64,000 bases of DNA, from positions 2,326,693 to 2,390,692 of the forward strand of contig NW_006500010.1 in assembly GCF_000471905.2 (NCBI RefSeq). The letters are read 5' to 3'. Shown here one piece after another: positions 34,831 through 47,062 of the stretch. The stretch's first letter is position 1; each line of letters opens with the position of its first letter. The notes beneath the pieces were generated by a model. The model had not been told where the DNA came from. It searched no databases and saw only the letters and a list, made by a program, of their open reading frames with translations. The stretch is from Amborella trichopoda (lineage: Eukaryota > Streptophyta > Magnoliopsida > Amborellales > Amborellaceae). The position numbers and the translations under genes were made by a program.

Positions 34831-36856
34831 TTTCAAACTCCCAAGGAGCATACTGTTTATTTACTCGATAGGGTAAATTTCAGAATAGTACGTTTTTAGA
34901 CCCAAAAATTTGAGGACTTATCCTATTTAACATAGCACCAAACTTTGGAAAAAATCAAACGAATGAAAAAACAATAGCCTCAAATTTAAATAACCTTTCT
35001 TGAAAAAATAATCATATGATAATTCTTAAGTTGATCTACAGATGCAGAGGTTTTCAACCAAAAGGAGGCCCTTGCAACATGTGCTAACAAGCTCTCACAT
35101 ATTACTCAATGAGAGTGTCGTATAAACACTCCAATAAGGACATGTCATTTCATGCCTACTTGAGGCTTTTAGCCTTTGGTCGTGCATAAATTTACTCTAA
35201 GCTCGCATCCGCATTTTATATACAATATATAAAAGGTGCGGTCTGTATAAATATGCAATCTAACTTGTAAAAGTAAAGTGACAATGTTCTACATTATCTA
35301 TTTTAGTAAGATAGTATCAATTTGATATGTCTTTCAAGACAGTATTAAAAATGTGGTATATTTTTTTTAAAAATATGTCATCTATATGGTTCAAATAAAA
35401 TGATGATATACTTGTATTTCTACAAATAAAATTACATCCTTATATAAACATTGTCCATATAAAAATCCTAATTTACAAAGATGAAAGATTCGTTGCTCTC
35501 ATAAACATATAACCCAAGTGCAAAGACCGAAAAAAAGGTCATAAGAGTGTTAATTGTTGAGCCAAATCTATGCATAGTACGGTGTTATGGGCAATGGTGT
35601 CATTGTCTAATGGAAAAATGTATAATAAATTATTTATTTTTGGTACAAAGAGGTCTCAATTAATAATTAGATGTGAAATCCGGTGGTTGGGGATATGTGT
35701 CACTTAAAGAGTGCCCGTGTTTGCGTGTTGCATGACTCAATTGCTTGGATAAAAAAGCCGGTAACCAGATGCACACAATTAAATAGAAAATCTTTTATTG
35801 CTGAAAATAAAGCAAATGCAAAGTGGGGATGTTCGCTTCTGATTCCGGTAGAACCGACCCTCTTAAAACTCCGATTTATAGAATACTTGAGATGCCCCTA
35901 CTCTTTAGGATGAGCGACGGTATCGAACCTGACGAGGGCAACCCTCAAGCCGGCTGAAGAATGTCACTTCCCAAAGCAACCATGATATACTCAGGACTTG
36001 CCTAACCCTCACACACTCTGTGGCTAGGGAATAGAAGTAAAAAGTTATGAAGTTTGTGGTGTTTGGAAGTTTTAAGCTTTTTAGGGGAATTTTTTTTTTT
36101 TGGATTTTGGGCTTCATAAGGATGAAGACTAAGAATAAGAGGTTCTTAACAAGTTTTGGGTTCTGTTGGCACTTGAAGGGTATTTTGAAGTTTTTAAAAA
36201 GATGTGAGGATAATTTGGGTTGTATGATAGAGGTTTAGGGGTAATTTGAGAAATTGGGTATATTTACTCTCTCTTAAGTTGGCTCTTAATCTTAACCCTT
36301 AATATAGAGGATTAATACAACTTTTATAGACATGAAAAAATATGGGTGGAATATTAAAATTGGGGGGGTGGAAAATGAAAAAATATGAAAGAAAGGTGGA
36401 CAATTAAAATTAAAACGGGGCTAGGGATGAAAATGGAAAAAAATGATGCCCAAACCTTAGAATTTTCAATGACGTACTGTTGAGGGAGCTTCTTTCTTCA
36501 TTCACTGAAACCCATCAAATCGGATTGTTTTTTTTATCATTTTAGCTCAAATTTCTTCCACAAAATTGTAGAGCAATCAATCATGATCATTTTGCAATGA
36601 TTTTGAATAAAATATGTCGATTCGTCAAGTGTCCCTAATTTTGAGTTTCGATTTTCCATTTTCAATAAAAATTGCAAGCCCATTTCTACACCTCGTCATT
36701 GTGCTCAAATATGGCTGCTATTTGATGATCCAGTAGATTCTTATTGAAGAAACCAAGATTGATGTTTAATGAAAATTTTAGCTCAAGATGATGCCGGATT
36801 GGAGAGATAATGACTCTTTTATTTTAAAATATTTTTGATAATTGGTCTTATAAGTT
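34831..36856. other. Intergenic DNA with weak repeat traces
   Basis: No gene recognised. About 35235-35460 (GGTGCGGTCTGTATAAATAT to TTATATAAACATTG) resembles MITE ends but not the core. About 35625-35710 resembles the family at 54700-54906 (TTTTGGTACAAAGAGGTC, GATGTGAAATCCGG). Confidence 0.3.
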
Positions 36857-36972
36857 TGAGTTTTGTTGGGCTATACTATTCGGTAGTGTAACACCTTAGG
36901 GTCCTCAACATTTTTGGATACTTAGATACCCTTATTCAATAGTGTAGTAACTTTTTGTCGTATTTTATATAA

Positions 36973-38046
36973 GGGTTTTGTTAAGCTACACCACGTTTAG
37001 TGTAAAGCCTTATCCTGCACAAAAAAAGTTGACCAAAATTATACAAAACATCAAATAATTTATATATTTGTGAGGGCATTTTAGTCATTTATATTCATTA
37101 AGATTTTAAGTTGAAAACTTTCCCCCAAATCTCTCTCCAAGAGAGTCGTGGTTCCCAATTTGCCATTCGCTCTGCATCTTTGAGATGAGAGATGTAGAGA
37201 ATTGGAGTGTCCATCCCATATGGAGTGTGTATGCCCCGCAAGCATTGTCCACGACCTTTGCCCACACCCCATTTGTAATGGGCCTGCAATACTAGACTAG
37301 AGGGCTGAAAGCCATATCTCTATATCTCTCTCTAGATAATCTATTTGTTTCTCTCTAAAGAGAATGATTTTTCCCTATACACCATTGTTTTATCAATGTT
37401 TGGATTCAATTGAGTAAAATTGGTGGATTATTTGTACAATTATTTTGAATTGTGATTTGTTTTTGCTCAAGGTTTCATTGGGGGCTATTTTTCCCACCTT
37501 TTCTGAATGTGTAAAAAGTCTTATGGAGAGATTGGAGTTCACTTGTTTGCCTGATTTTTTGAGCTTTGTGAGATGCAATGGAGAGGATGGCAGTTGGAAT
37601 GGGAAGGGATTCTTGAGAGTGAGGAAATGGTCCACTCTGTGGATAGCAAATGGCATTCAACGATCTTAGACAGGAAATGACATTCAACCATTCTTGAGAA
37701 AGAGAGAGAGAGAGAGAGAGATTGGTCCTGTCTGTGGACAGAAAATCGTATTAAGTGAAAGCCCACGATCGAGAGAGAGAGGGTTGATAAAGTCATGGTT
37801 TTGGTAGAGGCAATCTTTAAAGAGAGGGTTCTTGAGAGTGTGAGAGATAGAGGTTCTATGACTAGGAGAGGAAAGAGAGAGGGAGGTGGCAGCGGAGAGA
37901 TCCGGCGAAAATTTCTGGCATTAAAAATAAAGATGAAAGCATCCCATATTAGTTAACAACTTTTATTTAGCCTGATAGGTTGTTTTGTCCATAAGTGTTG
38001 TGCAGGATAAGGCTTTCCGCCAAACGTGGTGTAACCTAACAAAACG
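36973..38046. mobile_element. Inner TIR element of the same family
   Basis: TIRs of about 50 bp: GTTTTGTTAAGCTACACCAC and AAAGCCTTATCCTGCACAA on the left, mirrored by GTTTTGTTAGGTTACACCAC and AAAGCCTTATCCTGCACAA on the right. The interior (37080-37900) has mixed GC content, GA repeats (37700-37720) and several short frames on both strands that I cannot assign. It could include captured host sequence. Confidence 0.65.
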
Positions 38047-38052
38047 TTTTGA

Positions 38053-39200
38053 GCCCGTTTGGATACCTGAAAACATATTGTCTGTGAAATATATTACTGA
38101 CCTAATACATTACCTGTAAATGGATTGTTACTGTTTGGGTAGTATTTAAATGCAACTTGGGAAATACATAGTTATTGTTTGGTTATGTCTAGAAAAAATA
38201 TAAAAAATGCATTACCAATATTTTACCAGCATGTACCTATAAAATATTATTTCTTTCTTTTTTTGTCACAGAATTTCACTAAAATGTAGAATTATCATTT
38301 ATTTCTTTTTTGTTACAAAATTCTATTAAAATATGGAATTAAAATCATCATCACACTATTCCATAAAGATTTCTAATAATAACATCATCATCATCATTCC
38401 AAAAAGATTTTTTAATAATAACTTGTACCATTTTACAGTCATCATGATACCATTTCCTACTTATTTTACGTGTGTTTGGCACTTACATGGAATCACATGT
38501 CTTCTAACATAACATTGATTTCAACATGATAAGTCATTGGAGCAATATGATTGGAATAACATGATTTTATTATGATAAGCCTTATTTTTATTTATTTTTT
38601 ATAAAAGTCTTTCAAATGTCTCTCTATGTAATTTCAAATAAACAATAAATTTATGACACTAAATTCAAAATCTCTATGCTACGAGTTAAAAAATAGGAAG
38701 AAGTTTGACTAGTAAACTAGAAAGTTTGGTAATTGAAGTATAAAATTTTGAGGTATTGGATGGCTACTAATGAGGTATGTTATTTCAATTGAGATTTTAG
38801 TAATCTCTTATGAGGATCATGTTGTCTGAAATTTTTTATTATGATTGTGTTGTGTGAAATTTTTTATCATGATTGTGTTATGTAATTTATCATTGATTAC
38901 CGATTTTTATTTTTATTAATTTTGTTTTTATACTACAGTTGATGCTTTCAGATGAAGGGACGAACTTAAAAAGAGATGGATCACTTATACTAGTTATTAT
39001 GGAGAGAGAGCGCTTACCAGAGAAGAGTTTTTAATCGGATCACTTATACTAGTTATTAAGAGAAGATTTTTTTAATCGGATCACTTATACTAGTTATTAT
39101 AGAGAGAACGCTTACCTGAGAAGATTTTTTTTAATCAGAGATAGGGTAGAAAAAATGCACGAATATTTCCTAAAATTACCTATCTCTACCCAAACGACCC
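38053..39200. mobile_element. TIR element with CCCGTTTGGATA-type ends
   Basis: The left end GCCCGTTTGGATACC and the reversed right end GGGTCGTTTGGGTAG are typical of small hAT- or Harbinger-like elements. It carries a three-copy tandem repeat (GGATCACTTATACTAGTTAT at about 38978, 39036 and 39077) near the right end. Confidence 0.45.
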
Positions 39201-39495
39201 TTTTCTAATTAGTCAATGGTAAAATAGAAATGTATAGCAAAAACAAAAGCATTTTTTAACAATAGTAGACAATGACATCATCCACATACTATGTGACATC
39301 ACCCTCAAGATGCATTAATTGTTTTTAACTACAGGTAGAATGCCATTATTTTCTTATATAAATATCAATTCTACCTTTCTAAATGACCAAAAATGCCCAT
39401 ACTTTTGTATTATGATTCAACGATATCTAAGTGTCTAAAATTATCGAGGACTTTAAAGGTACACACCATCGAGTGGTGTAGCTTAACAAAACCCC

Positions 39496-41027
39496 ATAAG
39501 TTAAAGTAACTTCTCATTAATATTCGTCCTTTAGTTGAATTTAATCAATGCACTGTTATATATGGATACGTTCTTTTCTGTATTAGGAAGCTCCTTGCAA
39601 AAATTTGGCTCGAAATGCTATACGGATTGCGAGATATTGTTGTGAAAGTGAGCAGAACTCATGGGGACTGATATACATCCCTTGTTGCGAACTTCCAACT
39701 TTTTGATTTGCTTAGACCTCGATCCAAGTCGAAGAACCCATCAATCTGTACATGGATGAAAACCCATATATCAAGGAGCAACCTACAGAAATTTGGGCTC
39801 ATTTGATAATAAAAAATTGGAGACATGAACCCCGAAATTTTGCGGAAAAAAATTCATTGCTTGCTGTAAGAGGGACCTACTGAAAATCTCTCTCTTTCTC
39901 AATATGGCAATAACAAGTGAGAGTCTCTCATTTTTGAGAAACGCGGTCTACCACACCCCACCCTCCCCACAGCACCTCCCTCCTCACTTAAGTATTCCTA
40001 GTTGGCACACTAGTAATTAAGCATTGTTTACTATAAGACGGAGATCACATTTACAACCATTGGATATTAATCCAATAATTGGAATTGTGTCATAATATTC
40101 AAAAATTTTATTTTAGATTTTGTGCCTAAATAATGACACATCTTCAATTTTTTAAATCTAATAGTCAATGATGATTGCAACATTCTTGTGTAAAAAATAA
40201 ATGGTCTTATTGTAGACATTTCTAATAATTAATACGGTATTTAGAAAAAAAAATTGACATTTAGCACCAAAATTTCTAATTATCAAATGACCCCTATAGG
40301 TCACACAACTGTAATAAGAAAGCATTGATAAATGCAACAACTCCTTGAAACTCTTGCTTTTTCATTTAAATAAGCCAAATCTTCAGCAAAATGAGAGTCT
40401 TACTCATCTAAAGGGGATTGAAGTCTAAAATATCTAGAGAGGAAACTACAGTAAGATAAAGGTCAAGGTAGAACTTCAAATTTAGTGCCTTATTCTTCAT
40501 TTTAGCAACAACTATATATGAGAGAGGTAATAAGGTATGCTAAATACACGAAAATACTCGCTTCAAATGGACTAATGAAAAGGCCACACGTAGAGAAATT
40601 CAAATGGGTTGAGTTTAGCCGACCAGAACCTAACTCGACGGTCTAAAGGGTCAACCTAGACCCAGTTAGGTCCATGTTGGTCAGACCCAGACTTGAACAA
40701 CTCAACATAGCAGCCACGCCTTCCTATCTATCTCAAGTTTTCCCTAATCATTAGCTTCTTCTCATATAACTTGTTCACATTCTCCAGTGAGTAATTTACC
40801 AATCCAAGCCCCCATAAATTTACTTGAAGATTCATAACTGAAATCACAAGTGTAGGAAACCAATAATAAATTAGTCCTCACATGATGTTTTTATTTCAAA
40901 ACGACTCCTTAATCGATGCTTGTAGTCCATCAGCCCAAGGGCGACTCTGAAGTCTCAGTAGTTCAAATTTAGCTTCGGCATGGCTTTTGTGAAGGTGTTC
41001 AACACTCCCTAATTCAAATACTCTTTT
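39496..41027. other. Intergenic DNA with a hAT-like scrap
   Basis: No gene seen. About 40605-40695 (GGTCTAAAGGGTCAACC, GACCCAGTTAGGTCC, GTCAGACCCAGAC) is a scrap of the GGGTC-repeat hAT-like family. Confidence 0.3.
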
Positions 41028-44000
41028 TGAAAGAAAGATCTATTGGGGAAATATAATTATTTTATTTTATTATTTTAATAATAATCATTTTTTATAATTT
41101 TGGCAACAAGATCACTCACAGATGGTCTTATTACAAACAATAGAAATTCCAAAAATAAATAACACATCAATAAAATAAATCTCAACTACTTGATGCCATT
41201 CTACAACCTAATAATGTGCTTGAGAATACAAATAAAATATCTAATAAATAAAAGAAAAGATGCCGGAGATTACCTCAACCGGGCATTTTACGCCCCACAT
41301 CGAGTCACCACATCCAATGGCGTGGGATCAGCGGTCTAGCTTCAATCTCGAACCGAGAAAGCTAATTTCGGCCAAATTAGGTAACGGCCATTAAATCTCT
41401 ATAAAACCCTAACCCCCAAAAAAATAACTCTAGGCATCCATATGATTTCTTACCCTAGTTTCTTCTTAGGTCAAGAGAGGAGAGAGAAGGTTAGAGAGAG
41501 AAACCCTGGACATAATTTAGGTCTAGGGTTTTTTTAGGGTATCACATAGTTTGTCTCTTTTTTGAGATTGAATATGGACCGTTGATCAATGTGACTTGTG
41601 GGGTGAGAGATTTGAGCCATCCATTTTATAGATGGGCCATCAACATTAAGGAAGGTGTATGAACCATTATCCCCCTTTCCTTTAACCATTTTCCCATCTA
41701 TATGTTTAAATAAATTAAATTCATTAAAGATATAATGCAGACCATAAATTGCATATTCCATCTAATATTTTCTATAAGAATATTTCAATAATATCAAGTA
41801 AAGATATTCCTTCAATAATCAAGATAAGATCTGGTCAATATTCCTAATCAATATTTGACCATATGCTACAAGATATAGTTATCATATTTAATAAACTTGA
41901 AGACAAAGCAACAAGAGAAGGTATCCAAGGGTGGGGCGTGCCATCCATGTATGGTATGTGGGGCCCCACTTAATACCCACATGGTGGGCCCATGTGCACT
42001 ATGGGCCTCATATACTTTTTTTAATAAATATTTTTAAAATTAAAGAAAATGAATTTTAAAACATTATAACTTCGTAAAGCAATAACTTTATTTTTATAAG
42101 TCCAAAAATAAGAAATAAAATATCAAATGACTTATAAAAATTCAAATAATAAATCTAAAATAACTTAATAATAAAATGAACACAATTAAATTAATATGTG
42201 GGAAGTGGATCCATATAGTTCAGGAATTCTATCAACAATCACGGGGGTACTCCACCTTCAACTGTGGACTACAGACCACACTTACTTTATCAAACTGACC
42301 CAGTGTTTCCCATGATCCACAGTCCAAGCAGGGGGTCATTAGCGGGTCACCAAACTCTGGCCGATAAACCAAGGGATCGCAATCCCAGTTTGTGGATTAT
42401 AAGTCCTCCCCTAGAGACGATTCAAGGTCAGTACAACCTGATGCGACCACCGCTCTATGGCGCATAAGGGTATCTCTTGTACACGCATACGCTTCACCCA
42501 AAGGTAGATATTTGGCTTTTGCGAACGATCTTTCAATATGCATGCCATATGATGGAACATGAATGAGGTTTTGGATCCCGTCTCAGTAGGCCTACCATCA
42601 CACATAAGGGTCTCTTTGGCTCTCTCATCTAGGCATAAGCTCCGACCTCATTAAGGGCTAACCCAAAACCCTCATCGATTAATTCTTTATGGCCAAGTAC
42701 TTTAGTTTTCCAACCGTCTGGCCTAGATTGTTAAGCACAGTCCGGTATAAGCAAACATCATTTGCTTAGCATGGTTATTGAGGAACCACACTCCCATTGA
42801 GTTTATGTTTCAATATAATGAAAGTATTTCAATACACACTCATAGGGCCTTTAAAGGCCGCATAAACCCAACACTTTTAACTTGATATCTTCTTATAAAA
42901 CTATCTCACAAATAAGGTGTCGGTATTTGACATGCTTCATCCATGGCTGAAAAACATGTTTGGATGTGAATTTAGTTGCGCTTTCATTGTCATAGTGGAT
43001 CGACACCACAAAGTCAACCTTTTGATAAATGTTGCCGCTAAGCGCCTCAGCCATACAAACTCTTGTGCAGCCATGCTTGCAACCACTCACTTTATCTCAG
43101 TGCTAGAGAGCAGTACAAAACTATAGCCGAACCCGTATTGAAATAGTATAACAAAACTACAAAGTAGAACTTCTGCCATTAATTCTGCTTGCCGAATTGC
43201 ATCCAATAATTGAAAATCTCCGTTTTCTTGTAAATTAAACTATACTCGAAAGCGCCTTTAAGAATACATTCCATTGTAGCAAAATAAGGAACTTGAGAAC
43301 TCTGTTTAAAATGAGAGGAAACCCTAAAGAATGAGCAATAGTTTAAGTATATCAACCTACCCATAAGTTGCTTAAATTTTTTCTCAAGCTTCTAGAACTT
43401 CCTGCATCCTTTCTTAACTATGATGAGGTTCATGGTTGTAGCCACTGGCTTGCTCTCCCCACTCCAGGATAATCTAACAAAATTTTGCAATACTTATTTT
43501 GAAAAAAATATACCTTTTGCCTTCTCAATTGAAAGCCTAAGAATATAACTAACCACCCCCAAGTTTATCATCTCAACCAAATTTATAATATAATAATTAA
43601 TCCACATTATCGATAACAAATGCATCATCCACATGTCGCAATGGGGAAAAGGACTCGCCGGGGTGGTAACACACCCCATGCCTCAGTTGCACGTTGTGAC
43701 TTCCATTCCTATTGACAATTTCAAAAAACGCTAACTAATTAAAAAACGGGTAGGGCATGTTATCCCATTGAATTATCCAAAAAAAAAAAAATCCGCATAT
43801 CTCAATACAATCAAATGCATCTTTGTTTCATACACATGCCAAAGTTGGAATTAGAATCATGTAATTCCAGCAAATTAGATACTCAAAAATTCATTCTTTA
43901 GTTGATGCACATGATGAGGAAAATCCCTAGACACGAACTCCCTTGGATGGTCCCTATACACCTGCTAATCTACTTCACAGTAGAAGAGCACATTCTTTAA

Positions 44001-44260
44001 ATTGAGTTTCTATAATTTCCAACCTTTAGTAGTGGCCAAGGTGAATATGGTTCAGACCTTGTCATCATTGCAACCATATTAAATGCCTCATCATAATCCA
44101 ACCCGTACTATTATTGCCTGAAACCATGGGAAACAAATCGATCTTTGTATCGTTAAATTATACCTTTGGGCTTATTCTTCAACTTGGAGACTCACCTCCA
44201 TGTCCAGTATCATGTTACCCAGCCTGGGAACCAACTCTTAACAGGGGGTTCAATTCTACA
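41028..44260 (-). mobile_element. Ty1/copia retrotransposon fossil with 3' LTR
   Basis: On the minus strand: reverse-transcriptase wording (LDYDEAF and FPHHV-like, about 44160-43850), RNase H wording (IHYDNESAT, about 43150-42893), then an LTR at 42873-41028 starting TGTTGGG and ending TTTCTTTCA. The LTR is the same family as the solo LTR at 18434-20522 and is about 1.85 kb. The element is broken, with many breaks and large missing parts, and old by the divergence of the two LTRs. The 5' side meets a hAT-like insertion and an assembly gap. Confidence 0.6.
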
Positions 44261-44269
44261 GCTCTCCTT

Positions 44270-45208
44270 TAGGGTGGCAATAGGTTCAGGTCCGGCTGGA
44301 CCCAAAAAAAAACGNTTATGGGACATAGGGGTACCTGGACATGATTGAACCCAAATAAAAANNNNNNNNNNNNNNNNNNNNNNNNNNNNNNNNNNNNNNN
44401 NNNNNNNNNNNNNNNNNNNNNNNNNNNNNNNNNNNNNNNNNNNNNNNNNNNNNNNNNNNNNNNNNNNNNNNNNNNNNNNNNNNNNNNNNNNNNNNNNNNN
44501 NNNNNNNNNNNNNNNNNNNNNNNNNNNNNNNNNNNNNNNNNNNNNNNNNNNNNNNNNNNNNNNNNNNNNNNNNNNNNNNNNNNNNNNNNNNNNNNNNNNN
44601 NNNNNNNNNNNNNNNNNNNNNNNNNNNNNNNNNNNNNNNNNNNNNNNNNNNNNNNNNNNNNNNNNNNNNNNNNNNNNNNNNNNNNNNNNNNNNNNNNNNN
44701 NNNNNNNNNNNNNNNNNNNNNNNNNNNNNNNNNNNNNNNNNNNNNNNNNNNNNNNNNNNNNNNNNNNNNNNNNNNNNNNNNNNNNNNNNNNNNNNNNNNN
44801 NNNNNNNNNNNNNNNNNNNNNNNNNNNNNNNNNNNNNNNNNNNNNNNNNNNNNNNNNNNNNNNNNNNNNNNNNNNNNNNNNNNNNNNNNNNNNNNNNNNN
44901 NNNNNNNNNNNNNNNNNNNNNNNNNNNNNNNNNNNNNNNNNNNNNNNNNNNNNNNNNNNNNNNNNNNNNNNNNNNNNNNNNNNNNNNNNNNNNNNNNNNN
45001 NNNNNNNNNNNNNNNNNNNNNNNNNNNNNNNNNNNNNNNNNNNNNNNNNNNNNNNNNNNNNNNNNNAATATTATATATTAAATATTATTTCAATAATAAA
45101 ACTATTCAAGTCGGGTCCGGGTCGGATCCACATGCACGCAGATACGACCTGCCGGGTCCAATTTTTGGACCCATACCCAGACCCGAGTCAGGTCCATTGC
45201 CACACCTA
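44270..45208. mobile_element. hAT-like element with GGGTC repeats, spanning a gap
   Basis: The left end TAGGGTGGCAATAGGTTCAG and the reversed right end TAGGTGTGGCAATGGACC form a TIR. The 8-bp target duplication is CTCTCCTT (44262-44269) and CTCTCATT (45209-45216), one mismatch. Sub-terminal GGGTCCGGGTCGGATCC repeats are typical. N at 44315 and 44362-45066 hide the centre, so its length is unknown and it could even be larger than a MITE. Confidence 0.72.
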
Positions 45209-45369
45209 CTCTCATTGTTTCATCAAAGCAAGAAGGCTCTTCGTCTTCCATTTGACTAATAAAGAAACAAGCAAACATACTACAATAATTTTTATAAACT
45301 TCGTAGTCTCTCAGGTATCTCCCAATTTTTTTGAAATTTTGGCAGCAACCTTATTTTTGGAAGTTCTGG

Positions 45370-46210
45370 TACCAATGGTTGAGAATAGGCCCGAAACAAA
45401 TTGGAAGAGAGAGAGAAACCCTTTTTTTTACTTCAGATTTTTTTTTATACAAAATATGTCATCACTCATACACATAAACATCTATCTTTACCATGTACAA
45501 CTCATGTATATGCGACACACTACTCACCATACTCTTCACCCACACTTGGACACACACGAGTGCATCTTTACACACAAGTTGCATACATACAAAGCACCAC
45601 ACAACATCCTTCTCGCTCAAGTATGTACTTCCCGGGACTCTCTCCCTCTCATGACTTCTATTGGGCCTTTCTTTATCTCACAGCCCTAACGGCCTCATTC
45701 TCTCTTTAGAGATATCTTCTTGTACCTCATGTCAATGATGTCACTACATCTTGTGAGGGCCACACCTTGGGTCACCGCCCAACGGAAGGCCCCACACTCC
45801 TCCACTCAGTGTGTTTAGGGTTTTATACCAAGTCCTACGCACACAATTAACTCTCTAGCATCCATCTCTCTCTATTCATCCTCTTTTCCTTTAAGCTCCA
45901 TCTCACTCTCACTTCAATCGTTTTCTCTCTCTACCATCTCACATCTCAATACACCTTTTCTCCCTCTCTCTCTCTCTACCACCCCACATCACATCTCAAC
46001 ACTCTCTCTCTACTCCTCACCCCTCTCTCTACTGTCTACCCCCTTCTCTCTCTATACTTCTCACTTCCCCGCTCACACTCAAGCACTCATCCTCTTCACT
46101 TCCCCACACCCTACGTGATCTCTCCTCCCTTTCATAGCTGGGTGCACCGGCGGTGCACCTCATTTTCTTCTATTTCATGACCATTCGTCAACATATTCGG
46201 CACCGCATGT
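45370..46210 (-). mobile_element. Possible LTR remnant with promoter and primer-site-like motif
   Basis: On the minus strand a TATA-like GGTATAAAACCC lies near 45822 within GA-rich DNA (45860-46080), and TTGGTACCAGAACTTCC near 45370-45386 resembles a tRNA-Met primer site. This is the layout of a 5' LTR followed by a primer site. It does not match the LTR at 41028-42873. Doubtful; it could be plain GA/CT-rich DNA. Confidence 0.3.
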
Positions 46211-46662
46211 CGAGAAAAAAAAAAAAAGGGTGTATGTGAAGTGTTGGCAGGCCAATGTTGACCTCTACACAATGACTACCCCGCTCTTTGTCTCATTATG
46301 ATCAGGAGAGCATTAACCATTTTGTGTTATTAGATCAAATTTCATCAAATATTACATCCCAGGGCATAATAATCATATTTGCCTATGGCTCCATGCATTT
46401 CCATAGTCTTCAATATGTGTCATAGCGAATGAAAATATACTTCATTGAGTTAGCTCTATGTTGATCTTTTATGGTAAGGGACTAAATAGTAAGTTGAACA
46501 AAATCCATAAAAATAACTTGTACAGGGTTTAACTTAGTTCAAAATGGCACTTTTCCTCACCCGAATTTGGACGTACTCCTTTAACACATGTTCAACACTC
46601 TATGTTGCCTCTGCGTATGTTTCATGTGGAAGATTCTTATCATGAAATCATAATAAACTCAT
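46211..46662. other. Intergenic DNA, nothing recognised
   Basis: No gene or clear repeat. Confidence 0.3.
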
Positions 46663-46677
46663 AACTAGAATGTGCTT

Positions 46678-46748
46678 AACGCGAACGTCGCAGGTTCGAG
46701 ACCTGCATCGGCCATAGAAGTATTTTTTTTTTTTGTCAAAAAAAAAAA
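46678..46748 (+). mobile_element. 71-bp tRNA-derived retroposon (SINE-like)
   Basis: The exact 15-bp duplication AACTAGAATGTGCTT lies at 46663-46677 and 46749-46763. Between them is a tRNA-like T-arm with pol III box B (CGCAGGTTCGAGACCTGC at about 46690), a T run and an A tail of about 13. There is no box A or D-arm, so the 5' part is missing. These are marks of LINE-driven retroposition of a truncated tRNA-derived RNA. Confidence 0.7.
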
Positions 46749-47062
46749 AACTAGAATGTGCTTTAATTTTCTTTTACTGTTCACATTATTATTATTATTG
46801 TTATTATTATAACTTTTAAGTAATTGCATTACGTTGTGGAGTCTAAGAACATGGCTTTTCCCACCAAATACCCTTTTTTTTTAGTTAAACCTAACATCTT
46901 TAATGTTACTCTCTGGACTTGTTAGTCCTCTATCCGTAATTTACATGTAAAGCTCCTCAACTGAGTTCTTAAACTCGATAAACTAGAAAAAAAAAAAACA
47001 TCCAAGTTCCCCTTCATGAAGTAGACCGACTTGTACTTGGAGAATCACCCACCACCAACATA

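Larger units (their letters stand above)
36857..39495. mobile_element. Outer member of a nested TIR-element stack
   Basis: The left end TTTTGTTGGGCTATACTATT (36861 on) with CACCTTAGGGTCCTCAAC and GGATACTTAGATACC mirrors the right end (reversed TTTTGTTAAGCTACACCACT, AAGTCCTCGATAATTTTAG, CACTTAGATATCG). ATAAGTT lies on both sides (36850-36856, 39496-39502). Inside are a second member of the family (36973-38046), a different TIR element (about 38053-39200) and a tandem repeat. No transposase is recognised. Confidence 0.6.

Noticed and set aside
37445-37796. Short frames inside the inner TIR element
   Set aside because: They overlap on both strands, match nothing I recognise and are partly GA repeat; kept only as possible captured DNA.
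44345-45259. A 304-codon open frame
   Set aside because: It crosses the 705-N gap; the readable ends are hAT-like repeat and flank.
45132-45709. 185-codon plus-strand frame
   Set aside because: No family resemblance; it begins in the hAT-like terminus and runs through CA/CT-rich, LTR-like DNA.
46678-46748. tRNA gene
   Set aside because: Only the T-arm and box B are present, with a target duplication and A tail; it is a retroposon, not a tRNA gene.
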